A stretch of 64,000 nt of DNA from JBCBSK01 sp965250105 (GTDB taxonomy: Bacteria > Pseudomonadota > Alphaproteobacteria > Rhizobiales > Tepidamorphaceae). The notes beneath the pieces are model-generated. The model did no database searches. It was not told the origin of the DNA and was given only the letters and a program-made list of their open reading frames with translations. The position numbers and the translations under genes are program-made. The DNA is taken from contig OZ252290.1 of NCBI GenBank assembly GCA_965250105.1, forward strand, positions 3,410,001 to 3,474,000, written 5' to 3'. Positions 16,619 through 25,054 of this stretch are shown in pieces. Positions within the stretch are counted from its first letter, which is position 1. Each line of letters starts with the position of its first letter.

Positions 16619-18397
16619 ATGCATCGCTATCGGAGCCATAGCTGTGGCGCGCTGCGCGCCGGTGACGCCGGAACGGCCGCGCGCCTGTCCGGCTGGGTGC
16701 ATCGCGTGCGCGATCACGGCGGCGTCCTGTTCATCGATCTGCGCGACCATTACGGCATCACCCAATGCGTGGCTGATCCCGATTCGGCGGCCTTCGCGCT
16801 GGTCGAGAAGCTGCGCGCGGAATGGGTCGTGCGTATCGACGGCGATGTCCGCCGGCGCTCCGAGGAGACGATCAATCCGGACCTGCCGACCGGCGAGATC
16901 GAGATCTACATCCGCGAGCTCGAAATCCTGTCGGAAGCGGCCGAACTGCCGCTGCCGGTCTTCGGCGATCAGGACTATCCCGAGGATATCCGGCTGACAT
17001 ACCGCTACATCGATCTGCGGCGTGAACAATTGCACCGCAACATCGTCAAGCGCTCCGAGATCATCGCCTCGATCCGGCGGCGCATGACCGATGCCGGCTT
17101 CATGGAGTTCCAGACGCCGATCCTGACCGCGTCCAGTCCGGAAGGCGCGCGCGACTTCCTGGTGCCGAGCCGACTGCATCCGGGCAAGTTCTACGCCCTG
17201 CCGCAGGCGCCGCAGCAGTTCAAGCAGCTGTGCATGATCGCCGGCTTCGACCGCTATTTCCAGATCGCGCCCTGCTTCCGCGACGAGGATGCGCGCGCCG
17301 ACCGTTCGCCGGGCGAATTCTACCAGCTCGACATCGAGATGAGCTTCGTCGAACAGGAAGACGTGTTCCAGGCGGTCGAGCCGGTCCTGCGCGATCTGTT
17401 CGTCGAATTCGGCGACGGAAAGCCGGTGACTGAAACCTTCCCGCGGATCCCCTATGCCGAGGCGATGCGGAAATACGGGTCCGACAAGCCTGACCTGCGC
17501 AATCCGATCGAAATGCAGGTGGTGACCGAGCATTTCGCCGGCTCCGGCTTCAAGATCTTCGCCGGCATGATCGAGAAGGACCCCGAGGTCGAGGTCTGGG
17601 CCATTCCGGCGCCGGGCGGCGGCAGCCGCGCTTTCTGCGACAGGATGAACGCCTGGGCGCAGAAGGAGGGCCAGCCGGGGCTCGGCTATATCTTCTGGCG
17701 CGAGGGCGAAGAGGGCGGCGCCGGCCCGATCGCCAAGAATATCGGCCTCGAGCGCAGCGCGGCGATCGCGGCACAGCTCGGCCTGACGCCGGGGGATGCC
17801 TGTTTCTTCGTCGCCGGCAAGCCGAAACAGTTCGCGGCCTTCGCCGGGCTGGCGCGCACGCGGGTCGGCACGGATCTCGGCCTCGTCGACGAGGAGCGCT
17901 TCGAGTTCTGCTGGATCGTCGATTTTCCGATGTTCGAATGGGATGACGAGGAGAAGAAGGTCGACTTCTCGCACAATCCCTTCTCCATGCCGCAGGGCGG
18001 CCTGGACGCGTTGAACAACCGCGATCCGCTCGAGATCCTGGCCTTTCAGTATGACATCGTCTGCAATGGCGTCGAATTGTCGTCGGGCGCGATCCGGAAC
18101 CATCAGCCGGAGATCATGCGCCGCGCCTTCGAGATCGCCGGCTACGGCCCCGACGTGCTGGAAGCCGAGTTCGGCGGCATGCTGAAGGCGCTGCACTACG
18201 GCGCTCCGCCGCATGGCGGCATCGCGCCCGGCATCGACCGCATCGTCATGCTGCTCTGCGGCGAGCAGAACCTGCGCGAGGTGACGATGTTCCCGATGAA
18301 TCAGCGCGCCGAGGACCTGATGATGGGCGCACCATCGGAAGTGTCCGCCCGTCAGCTGCGCGAACTGCACATTCTGCTGAATCTTCCGGAAGAGTGA
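16619..18397 (+). CDS. aspS: Aspartyl-tRNA synthetase
   Basis: This class IIb synthetase charges tRNA-Asp (and possibly tRNA-Asn). The 592-residue product opens with MHRYRSHSCGALRAGDAG and an OB-fold anticodon-binding domain (LSGWVHRVRDHGGVLFIDLR). The catalytic domain follows with class II motif 2 in YFQIAPCFRDEDARADRSPGE and a bacterial GAD insertion. Motif 3 is in GIAPGIDRIVMLL. The ATG is preceded by GGGAGATGGATC; an in-frame upstream ATG would add 20 unconserved Arg-rich residues. It has the full bacterial-type length. Confidence 0.96.
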   Translation: MHRYRSHSCGALRAGDAGTAARLSGWVHRVRDHGGVLFIDLRDHYGITQCVADPDSAAFALVEKLRAEWVVRIDGDVRRRSEETINPDLPTGEIEIYIRELEILSEAAELPLPVFGDQDYPEDIRLTYRYIDLRREQLHRNIVKRSEIIASIRRRMTDAGFMEFQTPILTASSPEGARDFLVPSRLHPGKFYALPQAPQQFKQLCMIAGFDRYFQIAPCFRDEDARADRSPGEFYQLDIEMSFVEQEDVFQAVEPVLRDLFVEFGDGKPVTETFPRIPYAEAMRKYGSDKPDLRNPIEMQVVTEHFAGSGFKIFAGMIEKDPEVEVWAIPAPGGGSRAFCDRMNAWAQKEGQPGLGYIFWREGEEGGAGPIAKNIGLERSAAIAAQLGLTPGDACFFVAGKPKQFAAFAGLARTRVGTDLGLVDEERFEFCWIVDFPMFEWDDEEKKVDFSHNPFSMPQGGLDALNNRDPLEILAFQYDIVCNGVELSSGAIRNHQPEIMRRAFEIAGYGPDVLEAEFGGMLKALHYGAPPHGGIAPGIDRIVMLLCGEQNLREVTMFPMNQRAEDLMMGAPSEVSARQLRELHILLNLPEE

Positions 18398-18449
18398 GCG
18401 GCGGGAGGCGGGGATTGACGACGCGCGCGTTGGCCTGAAATCGACCCCG

Positions 18450-19031
18450 TCAACCCGCCGGCAACACCCCTTCGGTCGAGAAATCGCACCAGTCCGCCAT
18501 CTTTCCGTAGACGGCGGCGAAGCCGGCCAGCGAAATCGTCTCGTCGTCGATGAACGACGTCTCGAGGACGAGCGTCTCGCCCTTGCTCATCGCCGCCAGC
18601 AATTCCCGAGCGTTTTCAGTCGGGACGGGGAAGTAGTTTCGACTGTCCCTGAAGTCCCAACCCAGCGTGATATCGATGCCGGCTTGCCCGTCGAAGAACC
18701 AGGTCGTCTTGAGATCGTCGTCCGGGACGGCCATCGGCTGGCCGTCCTCGCCGAGGCCCTTGAAAAAGGAGATCACAGGCAGGCCGACATCGCCTGTGCG
18801 GTGCGTGATCATCATCTCGAAGATGCCATCGACGTCGTCGGCCTGCATGGTGCAGGTGACGGGCGTGCCTTGGGCGATGTCGCCGGCGTCCGTTCCCACG
18901 GACCAATCCTTGTAGGACCAGCCCTGATCTGTCGCATCGCTGGCATTGGCGTCGCCGGCCCTGATCAGCAGCGGCGCGGCGGCGAGAACCATCATGAACG
19001 TCCTGCGGCGGGCTGTGCGGTTTGCTGGCAT
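18450..19031 (-). CDS. Exported protein of unknown function
   Basis: I do not recognise this 193-residue protein. It has a clear signal peptide (MPANRTARRRTFMMVLAAAP onward, probable cleavage after DANA). The mature part is mostly beta with DWSVGTDAGD, one Cys in PVTCTMQ and one in ADWCDFS near the end; these two could form a disulfide. Two in-frame ATGs lie farther upstream, but only this start puts the basic n-region and hydrophobic core at the N-terminus. It lies 131 bp after the SH3-domain gene on the same strand and converges on aspS. The layout loosely recalls IalB-like periplasmic proteins; I would not name it on that basis. Confidence 0.65.
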   Translation of the reverse strand: MPANRTARRRTFMMVLAAAPLLIRAGDANASDATDQGWSYKDWSVGTDAGDIAQGTPVTCTMQADDVDGIFEMMITHRTGDVGLPVISFFKGLGEDGQPMAVPDDDLKTTWFFDGQAGIDITLGWDFRDSRNYFPVPTENARELLAAMSKGETLVLETSFIDDETISLAGFAAVYGKMADWCDFSTEGVLPAG

Positions 19032-19162
19032 GTTCTTCGGAACCTCGCATGGCGTGTCCGGCTGCGACGACGGCATGTTAGCGAACACGCCTCTCGAGAT
19101 GAAGGCCGCCCTGGGACATGCCATGGCCGCCGGGGGGTGGGCGGGCGCCAGACAGGCCCGCG

Positions 19163-19741
19163 TCACGAGCCCTTGGCGCCGCGTAGAAAGCGCGTATTGA
19201 CCCAGCCCTTTGCCTTAGGGGCCGCGACCTCGCACCAGGCGCCGACGCAGAGGCCGGTGCCTTCAATGTCACAATCGTCGATACGGAATCCGCCGATGAT
19301 CGAGAAGGCCGTTCCAGGTCCTTCGCGCACATTGAGAATGTCGTCATGGGCGATTTCGGGGCAGTAGAAGCCATCGCCCAGGAGGTTGTCGGTATAGGTC
19401 GCGCCGAGGCCGTTCTCGCCGCCTGCATCGGCGGAGAGATAGCGCATATGGGCCCAGCCCTGGCCGCCGACATAGGCGATGCGGCACCAGTTTCCCGAAC
19501 ACTCGCCGGTCGCGCGCACGTCGCACGCGCCGGGCGCCAGCGTGTGGACCACCGGATGCTGGACGCCCGGGCCGGACCGCACGTTCAGCATATCATTGCT
19601 GGCGACATGGACCACGCAGAGCTGCATGGCGCTCGCTTGGGCGGGCGTGTTGGTGGTGAGCATGGCCGCCGTGCCGGCCAGTGCCAGCATGACGGTGCCG
19701 GTTAGGCAAGAGATGGCGGTTGCGCGAAGGTCGGTGAACAT
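19163..19741 (-). CDS. Exported protein with two bacterial SH3 domains
   Basis: The 192-residue product starts with a signal peptide (hydrophobic core about residues 12-30, cleavage near AQASA). Two SH3-type repeats follow, each with the hallmark LNVRSGPGxxxxVV / LNVREGPGTAFSIIG strand and a closing GWAHMRYL / GWVNTRFL. Each repeat contains paired cysteines (CDVRATGECSGNWC and CDIEGTGLCVGAWC), suggesting a disulfide-stabilised periplasmic fold. The start follows TAGGGGGATCACC. Such domains usually bind peptidoglycan or proteins. It is divergent from maeB and may be co-transcribed with the exported protein downstream. Confidence 0.8.
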   Translation of the reverse strand: MFTDLRATAISCLTGTVMLALAGTAAMLTTNTPAQASAMQLCVVHVASNDMLNVRSGPGVQHPVVHTLAPGACDVRATGECSGNWCRIAYVGGQGWAHMRYLSADAGGENGLGATYTDNLLGDGFYCPEIAHDDILNVREGPGTAFSIIGGFRIDDCDIEGTGLCVGAWCEVAAPKAKGWVNTRFLRGAKGS

Positions 19742-19990
19742 GGTGATCCCCCTAGCGGTCGTGACGGTCGGTGCGGTCGATGACGTAGGGTAAGCCGATC
19801 GGCGCTGAACCGGCGATGAACCCGCCGTTCAAACCCGGTTGGGGCGTGATCTTCGCCGCTCGGGCCAATGTCCATCGCCCGGGATGGGGGTGCTCTGTCT
19901 TCCGGTCGTCTTCCGATCATGTCAGGTTGCAGGGAAACGTCGGACCGCGCCGCACGGGATCCGGTCCGCCAACGACAAGAGGGGGAGGAT

Positions 19991-22288
19991 ATGAGCACCG
20001 ACACCAAGGTCGCCGAGGGCGATCTGAAACAGGCGGCCTTGCGCTATCACCAGCGCGGCCGGCCTGGGAAGCTCGAAATCCGCGCCACCAAGCCGCTCGG
20101 CAATCAGCGCGACCTGGCGCTGGCCTATTCGCCGGGCGTGGCGGCGGCCTGCGAGGCAATCGTCGCCGACCCGCATGCGGCCGCCCGCGTCACCGCCCGG
20201 CAGAACCTCGTCGCCGTGGTGACCAATGGTACCGCCGTTCTCGGCCTCGGACCGATCGGCCCGCTCGCCGCCAAGCCAGTGATGGAAGGCAAGGCGGTTC
20301 TGTTCAAGAAATTCGCCGGCATCGACGTCTTCGACATCGAAGTGGATGCGACGGATCCCGACCGGCTGTGCGATGTGGTCGCGGCCCTCGAGCCGACCTT
20401 CGGCGGCATCAATCTCGAGGACATCCGGGCGCCCGAATGCTTCGAGGTCGAAAGCCGGCTTCAGGAGCGCATGTCGATCCCGGTATTCCATGACGACCAG
20501 CACGGCACGGCGATCATCGTCGGCGCCGCGGTCCGCAATGCGATGCATCTGGCGGGCAAGCCGCTCGACAAGGTCAAGCTCGTGACATCGGGCGCCGGGG
20601 CGGCGGCGCTGGCCTGCCTCAACCTTCTCGTCAAGCTCGGCGTCAAACGCGAGAACATCTGGGTCACCGATATCGACGGCGTCGTTTATGAGGGCCGCGA
20701 AGCGAGCATGGACCGCTGGAAACAGGTCTATGCCCAGAAGACCGATCTGCGCACGCTCGAACAGGTGATCGACGGCGCCGACATCTTCCTCGGCCTATCG
20801 GCGGGCGGCGTTCTGAAGCCCGATATGACCAGGCTGATGGCCGACAACCCGCTGATCCTGGCGCTCGCCAATCCGACGCCCGAGATCATGCCAGACCTTG
20901 CCCGGGCCACTCGGCCGGATGCGATGATCTGCACCGGCCGGTCCGATTTCCCCAATCAAGTCAACAATGTCCTCTGCTTTCCTTACATCTTCCGTGGTGC
21001 CCTGGATGCCGGCGCCACCACGATCAACGACGCCATGCAGCTGGCTGTCGTCGAGGCGATCGCCCGGCTCGCCCAGGAGCCGCCGTCCGAGGTCGCGGCC
21101 CGTGCCTATGGCGGCGAAACGCGGCCCTTCGGCCCCGACCACCTGATCCCCAACCCGTTCGACCCAAGGCTGATCCTGTGGATCGCGCCGGCGGTCGTCG
21201 AAGCGGCGATGGAAACCGGCGTGGCCACCCATTCGATCGAGGACATGGAGGCCTATCTCGGCGATCTGAACCGCTTCGTGTTCCGCTCGGGCTTCCTGAT
21301 GAAGCCGGTCTTCAGCCATGCCCGGCGCGCGCCCAAGCGGGTGATCTATGCCGAGGGCGAGGACCGTCGCGTGCTCGACGCCGCGCAAGCCGCGCTGCAC
21401 GAGGACATCGCCCAGCCGATCCTGATCGGCCGGCCACAGGTCATCGAGACCCGGCTCAAGCGCCAGGGGCTCGGCCTGAAACTCGGCCGCGACGTCGAGG
21501 TGATCAATCCGGAGGACGATCCGCGCTATCGCGCCTATGTCGACACGCTGCTGGAATTGACCGCGCGCAAGGGCATCTCGCCGGATATCGCGCGCACGCT
21601 GGTGCGCACCAATACGACCATGATCGCGGCCCTTGCGGTCCAGCGCGGCGAGGCGGACGCCATGATCTGCGGTGTCGAGGGGCGTTTCGAGGGGCATTTG
21701 AGACCGATCCGCGACGTCATCGGCCTGGCGCCCGGCGCGCGGGACCTGTCGGCGATGAGCCTACTGATCCTGCCGCGCGGCCCCTATTTCCTGACCGATA
21801 CCCATGTCACGGCCGATCCCGACGCCGACGAGATCGCCAGCACCACGTTGATGGCCGCCGACCATGTTCGCCGCTTCGGCATCGAGCCCAAGATCGCGCT
21901 TCTGTCGCATTCGAGCTTCGGCAGTTCGGATACCGCTTCGGCCAGGAAGATGCGCGAGGCGCTGGCCGAGATCGTCGCGCGCGCGCCCGATCTCGAAGTC
22001 GAGGGCGAGATGCATGGCGACGCCGCGCTGTCGGCCGACATCCGCGAGCGCCTGTTCCCCGCCTCGCGCCTGAACGGGGAGGCGAATGTCCTCGTCATGC
22101 CCAATCTGGATGCGGCCAATATCGCCTATCAGCTCATCCGCGAGATGAGCGACGCGCTGCTGGTCGGTCCGATCCTGATGGGCGCGGCGCGGCCGGCGCA
22201 CATCCTGACGCCCTCGGTCACCGCGCGCGGCGTCCTCAACATGACGGCGATCGCCGTCGTCGAGGCCCAGGACATGGCGCAGAACTGA
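19991..22288 (+). CDS. maeB: NADP-dependent malic enzyme (malic domain + phosphotransacetylase-like domain)
   Basis: MaeB decarboxylates malate to pyruvate, supplying NADPH. The 765-residue product has the malic N-domain (LALAYSPGVAAACEAI, VTNGTAVLGLGPIG, FHDDQHGTAIIVGAA) and a Rossmann domain (LVTSGAGAAALACLN). A C-terminal region of about 320 residues resembles phosphate acetyltransferase (RVIYAEGEDRRVLDAA, MNGEANVLVMPNLDAANI-like). This fusion is the standard MaeB architecture, and the PTA-like part is thought to be regulatory (acetyl-CoA). The ATG is preceded by a strong GGGGGAGGAT site. It is divergent from the SH3-domain gene with a 249-bp spacer. Confidence 0.95.
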   Translation: MSTDTKVAEGDLKQAALRYHQRGRPGKLEIRATKPLGNQRDLALAYSPGVAAACEAIVADPHAAARVTARQNLVAVVTNGTAVLGLGPIGPLAAKPVMEGKAVLFKKFAGIDVFDIEVDATDPDRLCDVVAALEPTFGGINLEDIRAPECFEVESRLQERMSIPVFHDDQHGTAIIVGAAVRNAMHLAGKPLDKVKLVTSGAGAAALACLNLLVKLGVKRENIWVTDIDGVVYEGREASMDRWKQVYAQKTDLRTLEQVIDGADIFLGLSAGGVLKPDMTRLMADNPLILALANPTPEIMPDLARATRPDAMICTGRSDFPNQVNNVLCFPYIFRGALDAGATTINDAMQLAVVEAIARLAQEPPSEVAARAYGGETRPFGPDHLIPNPFDPRLILWIAPAVVEAAMETGVATHSIEDMEAYLGDLNRFVFRSGFLMKPVFSHARRAPKRVIYAEGEDRRVLDAAQAALHEDIAQPILIGRPQVIETRLKRQGLGLKLGRDVEVINPEDDPRYRAYVDTLLELTARKGISPDIARTLVRTNTTMIAALAVQRGEADAMICGVEGRFEGHLRPIRDVIGLAPGARDLSAMSLLILPRGPYFLTDTHVTADPDADEIASTTLMAADHVRRFGIEPKIALLSHSSFGSSDTASARKMREALAEIVARAPDLEVEGEMHGDAALSADIRERLFPASRLNGEANVLVMPNLDAANIAYQLIREMSDALLVGPILMGAARPAHILTPSVTARGVLNMTAIAVVEAQDMAQN

Positions 22289-22406
22289 CGCGGGGACCAT
22301 GGCGACGGGTCGGAGCCTTCAACCGGCCCGATGCCCGTAGCCAAGCCTTAACCAACCGCCGCTACCCTTCGCCGGATCGGTTCCGTGACGAAGGTGGGCT
22401 CAGGGC

Positions 22407-24083
22407 ATGTCGTTTCTCCGCATGGCGGCGATCGCGGGCGGGATAGCGATCGCCGGCGGGCTGCCGATGCTGCTCGGCGTGATGATCGATCGGCATGTGC
22501 TCGAACGCGCCCAGACCACGCTCGTCTCCTATGCCGAGCGCATGCTGACCGCCGCCGAACTGCGCCTCGACGACACGGTCTCCAAGTTCAATCGGCTCGA
22601 TGCCGAGGCGCTGCTTGGCTGCGACGGGCTGGTGCGCCGCGATCTGGCGGACATCACCTTCGATATTCCGACGATCGATGCGATCGCGGTCATCGACGAG
22701 ACCGGCGCCGTGGTCTGTTCGGCCGCCGAATCGCAGCGCCAGAAGATCGTCACCGCGCGGATACCGACAGCGATGGAGGGGCTGGACCTCGCCATCCTGC
22801 GTGATTCCGCCTCGGGTTATCTGCTGCTCGGGATCGTCTATGCGGATCTGGTCTATGTCCGGTTCCAGCGCGACAGTTTCCTGCTCGATGTCCTGCCGAT
22901 CGACTGGCGCGCGACGGCCAATATGGCGCTTCTGGCTTCGGACGGCACCATGATCGAGCGCGTGCCGCGCCAGGCGCGCGTCAATGAAGGTAACAGGCCG
23001 GATAGCCTGGTGGTGGAACTGACATCGCAGCGCTATCCGCTGACCGTGCTGCTGTCGGTGCCCGTGGCGACGGTGCTGGGAGCCGCCGCGGGGGTGAAAC
23101 ACGCCGCCATGGCGGGCCTGCTCGTCGTCATCCTGGCGCTCTTCGGGCTTGTCCTGGCGATCGGTCGGGGCGGGCCGCGGGGCGACGCCGAGATCAACCG
23201 GGCGCTGGCGCGCCGTGAATTGTTTGCCAATTATCAACCGGTCATTTCCATGGCCACCGGCCTGCTCGAAGGTTGCGAGGTCCTGATGCGGCGCCGGTTG
23301 CCCGATGGCGGCATGGAAACGCCGGTGCGCATGATCGACCGCGCCGAGGCCAATGGCCAGATCGTGCCGATGACGGTCCATCTGATGCGCAAGGCGGTCG
23401 TCGAGCTGGAGGAGCTTTATGCCGACCGGCCGAAGCTCACCATGGCGTTCAATCTCTGCCCGCTGCATTTCATGTCCGACCAGATCGTGCGCGATGTCGA
23501 GAAGGTGTTCGGCAACAGCCGCATCCGGTTCTCGCAGCTGATCTTCGAGGTCACCGAGCGTCAGCCCTTCGACGATCTGGTGACCGCGAAATCGGTGACC
23601 GCCAAATTGCAGGCGCTTGGCTGTCGGGTGGCGCTCGACGACGCCGGCACCGGCCATGGCGGCCTGGCCATCATCCAGCGTCTCGGCCTGGACATCCTGA
23701 AGATCGACCGGATCTTCGTCGACGCGATCGATGCCAATACGCGCCAGGCGCCGATCATCGACAAGCTGCTCGAAATGGCGCGCGGGCTCAGCATGGATGT
23801 CGTCGCCGAAGGGGTCGAAACCATCGACCAGATGCGCTATCTCAAGCAGCGCGGCGCGACATTGGCGCAAGGCTATCTCTTCGCCCCGCCGCTGCCGCCG
23901 AAGTCCTTCGTCGAACTGGCCTATGCGATGGTGCCCGTGACATCCCAACCGGCGACCTCCGACATGTCCGAAACCGCCGCCCCGGTACCGGACGACAACA
24001 CGCCCGTCGACGGCACATCGGACGATAGCGCTCTGGCCGACGACCCGGCGACCGAGGAGGCGGTGGCCGAACGGGCCGCCTGA
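22407..24083 (+). CDS. CSS-motif/EAL-domain cyclic-di-GMP phosphodiesterase
   Basis: The 558-residue product is an inner-membrane protein. It has an N-terminal membrane segment (about residues 5-25), a periplasmic sensor with two cysteines (LLGCDGL and VVCSAAES, like CSS-motif sensors), a second membrane segment near residues 220-245, and a cytoplasmic EAL domain. Catalytic features are retained: E-x-L-x-R as EVLMRRR, FNLCP, FEVTER, both Asp of LDDAGTG, KIDRIFVD, EGVET and the QGYLFAPP end. The DDFGTG loop reads DDAGTG. An acidic low-complexity tail of about 45 residues follows. CSS-type relatives are controlled by periplasmic thiol state. No GGDEF domain is present. Confidence 0.88.
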   Translation: MSFLRMAAIAGGIAIAGGLPMLLGVMIDRHVLERAQTTLVSYAERMLTAAELRLDDTVSKFNRLDAEALLGCDGLVRRDLADITFDIPTIDAIAVIDETGAVVCSAAESQRQKIVTARIPTAMEGLDLAILRDSASGYLLLGIVYADLVYVRFQRDSFLLDVLPIDWRATANMALLASDGTMIERVPRQARVNEGNRPDSLVVELTSQRYPLTVLLSVPVATVLGAAAGVKHAAMAGLLVVILALFGLVLAIGRGGPRGDAEINRALARRELFANYQPVISMATGLLEGCEVLMRRRLPDGGMETPVRMIDRAEANGQIVPMTVHLMRKAVVELEELYADRPKLTMAFNLCPLHFMSDQIVRDVEKVFGNSRIRFSQLIFEVTERQPFDDLVTAKSVTAKLQALGCRVALDDAGTGHGGLAIIQRLGLDILKIDRIFVDAIDANTRQAPIIDKLLEMARGLSMDVVAEGVETIDQMRYLKQRGATLAQGYLFAPPLPPKSFVELAYAMVPVTSQPATSDMSETAAPVPDDNTPVDGTSDDSALADDPATEEAVAERAA

Positions 24084-24147
24084 CCTTCGAGACCGCGCCG
24101 CGCAAGACAACGCCAATCGAGACAGATTCGCTCAGGACAGGGGTCCC

Positions 24148-24900
24148 ATGGACTGGCACCGGCAGATCGACATCTATTGCGAACGGCTCGACGCGTCCTT
24201 CTGGGCCGAGCCGATCAACGCCGTCACCAATGCGGCCTTTCTGATCGCCGCCGGGCTGGCGCTGTGGCTGTGGCGGCGGGAAGCGCCGCGCGACTGGCCG
24301 CGACTCTTCTTCATCATTGTCCTGACGGCTATCGGCATCGGCTCCTTCCTGTTCCACACGGTGGCCACCGTGTGGGCCGCGCTCACCGATGTCGTGCCGA
24401 TCGCGATCTTCATCTACGGCTTCTTCTTCCTGGCGCTGCGACGGTTCTTCGGGGCCGGCAACCTCGTCGCCGGCATCGGCACGGTGCTGTTCCTGGCCGG
24501 GTCCGTCGGCGTCAATGCGCTGTTGCCGGATGGGTTTCTCAACGGCTCGGGCAGCTATCTGCCCGCGCTCGCCGCGATCTTCGGCCTGGCGGCCATGCTG
24601 TTCGTTCTGGCCGACCACCAGGCCCGCTTCCTCACCGCCGGCAAGACGCGGGCGCGGGAAACCCTGTCGGACGCCGAGCGCGCCTTGAAGGAAGGGCAGG
24701 TGACGGCACGCCGCGCCGCCGGCTGGGCGCTGTTGATCGCCGGCATTGTCTTCGTCGTGTCGGTGACCTTCCGCTCGATCGACATGGCGGTCTGCGCGGC
24801 CCTGCCCATCGGCGTCCACTATATGTGGCATGTGTTGAACGCGGTGGTGCTGTTCTATGTGCTCGAAAGCGCTCGCGCGATGCGGCCTCAGGCGGCTTGA
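24148..24900 (+). CDS. Ceramidase-like (CREST superfamily) membrane hydrolase
   Basis: The 250-residue product has about seven predicted membrane helices. It opens with MDWHRQIDIYCERLDASFWAEP, the conserved start of bacterial alkaline-ceramidase-like proteins (Cys and Glu-Pro). It has the metal-site region FLFHTVATVWAALTDVVPI, where Ser/His and Asp fit the CREST pattern, and a final helix with GVHYMWHVLNAVVLFY supplying further His. Known relatives hydrolyse ceramide amide bonds, but many bacterial members have no proven substrate. It stands alone downstream of the EAL gene, and its 3' end faces the nrdJ terminator. Confidence 0.8.
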   Translation: MDWHRQIDIYCERLDASFWAEPINAVTNAAFLIAAGLALWLWRREAPRDWPRLFFIIVLTAIGIGSFLFHTVATVWAALTDVVPIAIFIYGFFFLALRRFFGAGNLVAGIGTVLFLAGSVGVNALLPDGFLNGSGSYLPALAAIFGLAAMLFVLADHQARFLTAGKTRARETLSDAERALKEGQVTARRAAGWALLIAGIVFVVSVTFRSIDMAVCAALPIGVHYMWHVLNAVVLFYVLESARAMRPQAA

Positions 24901-24926
24901 CGTTACCTGACACGCCATCCCCGCCA

Positions 24927-24965
24927 ACAAAGAAAAGAGGCGGCGGGATCAAATCCAGCCGCCTC
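24927..24965 (-). terminator. Rho-independent terminator of nrdJ
   Basis: GAGGCGGC-G-GGAT / ATCC-A-GCCGCCTC forms a stem of 12 pairs plus one G.A mismatch with a CAA loop. Read on the minus strand it is followed by TTTTCTTTG. It lies about 90 bases past the nrdJ stop and could also act on the converging ceramidase transcript. Confidence 0.75.
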
Positions 24966-25054
24966 AGGTGCCACCAGGGAGGGAGAGGGGGAAACGCTGG
25001 AACATGCGGAGCCCGCCCGGCCGCCCCCAACGGCCGGACGACCCCTGACGCGGT

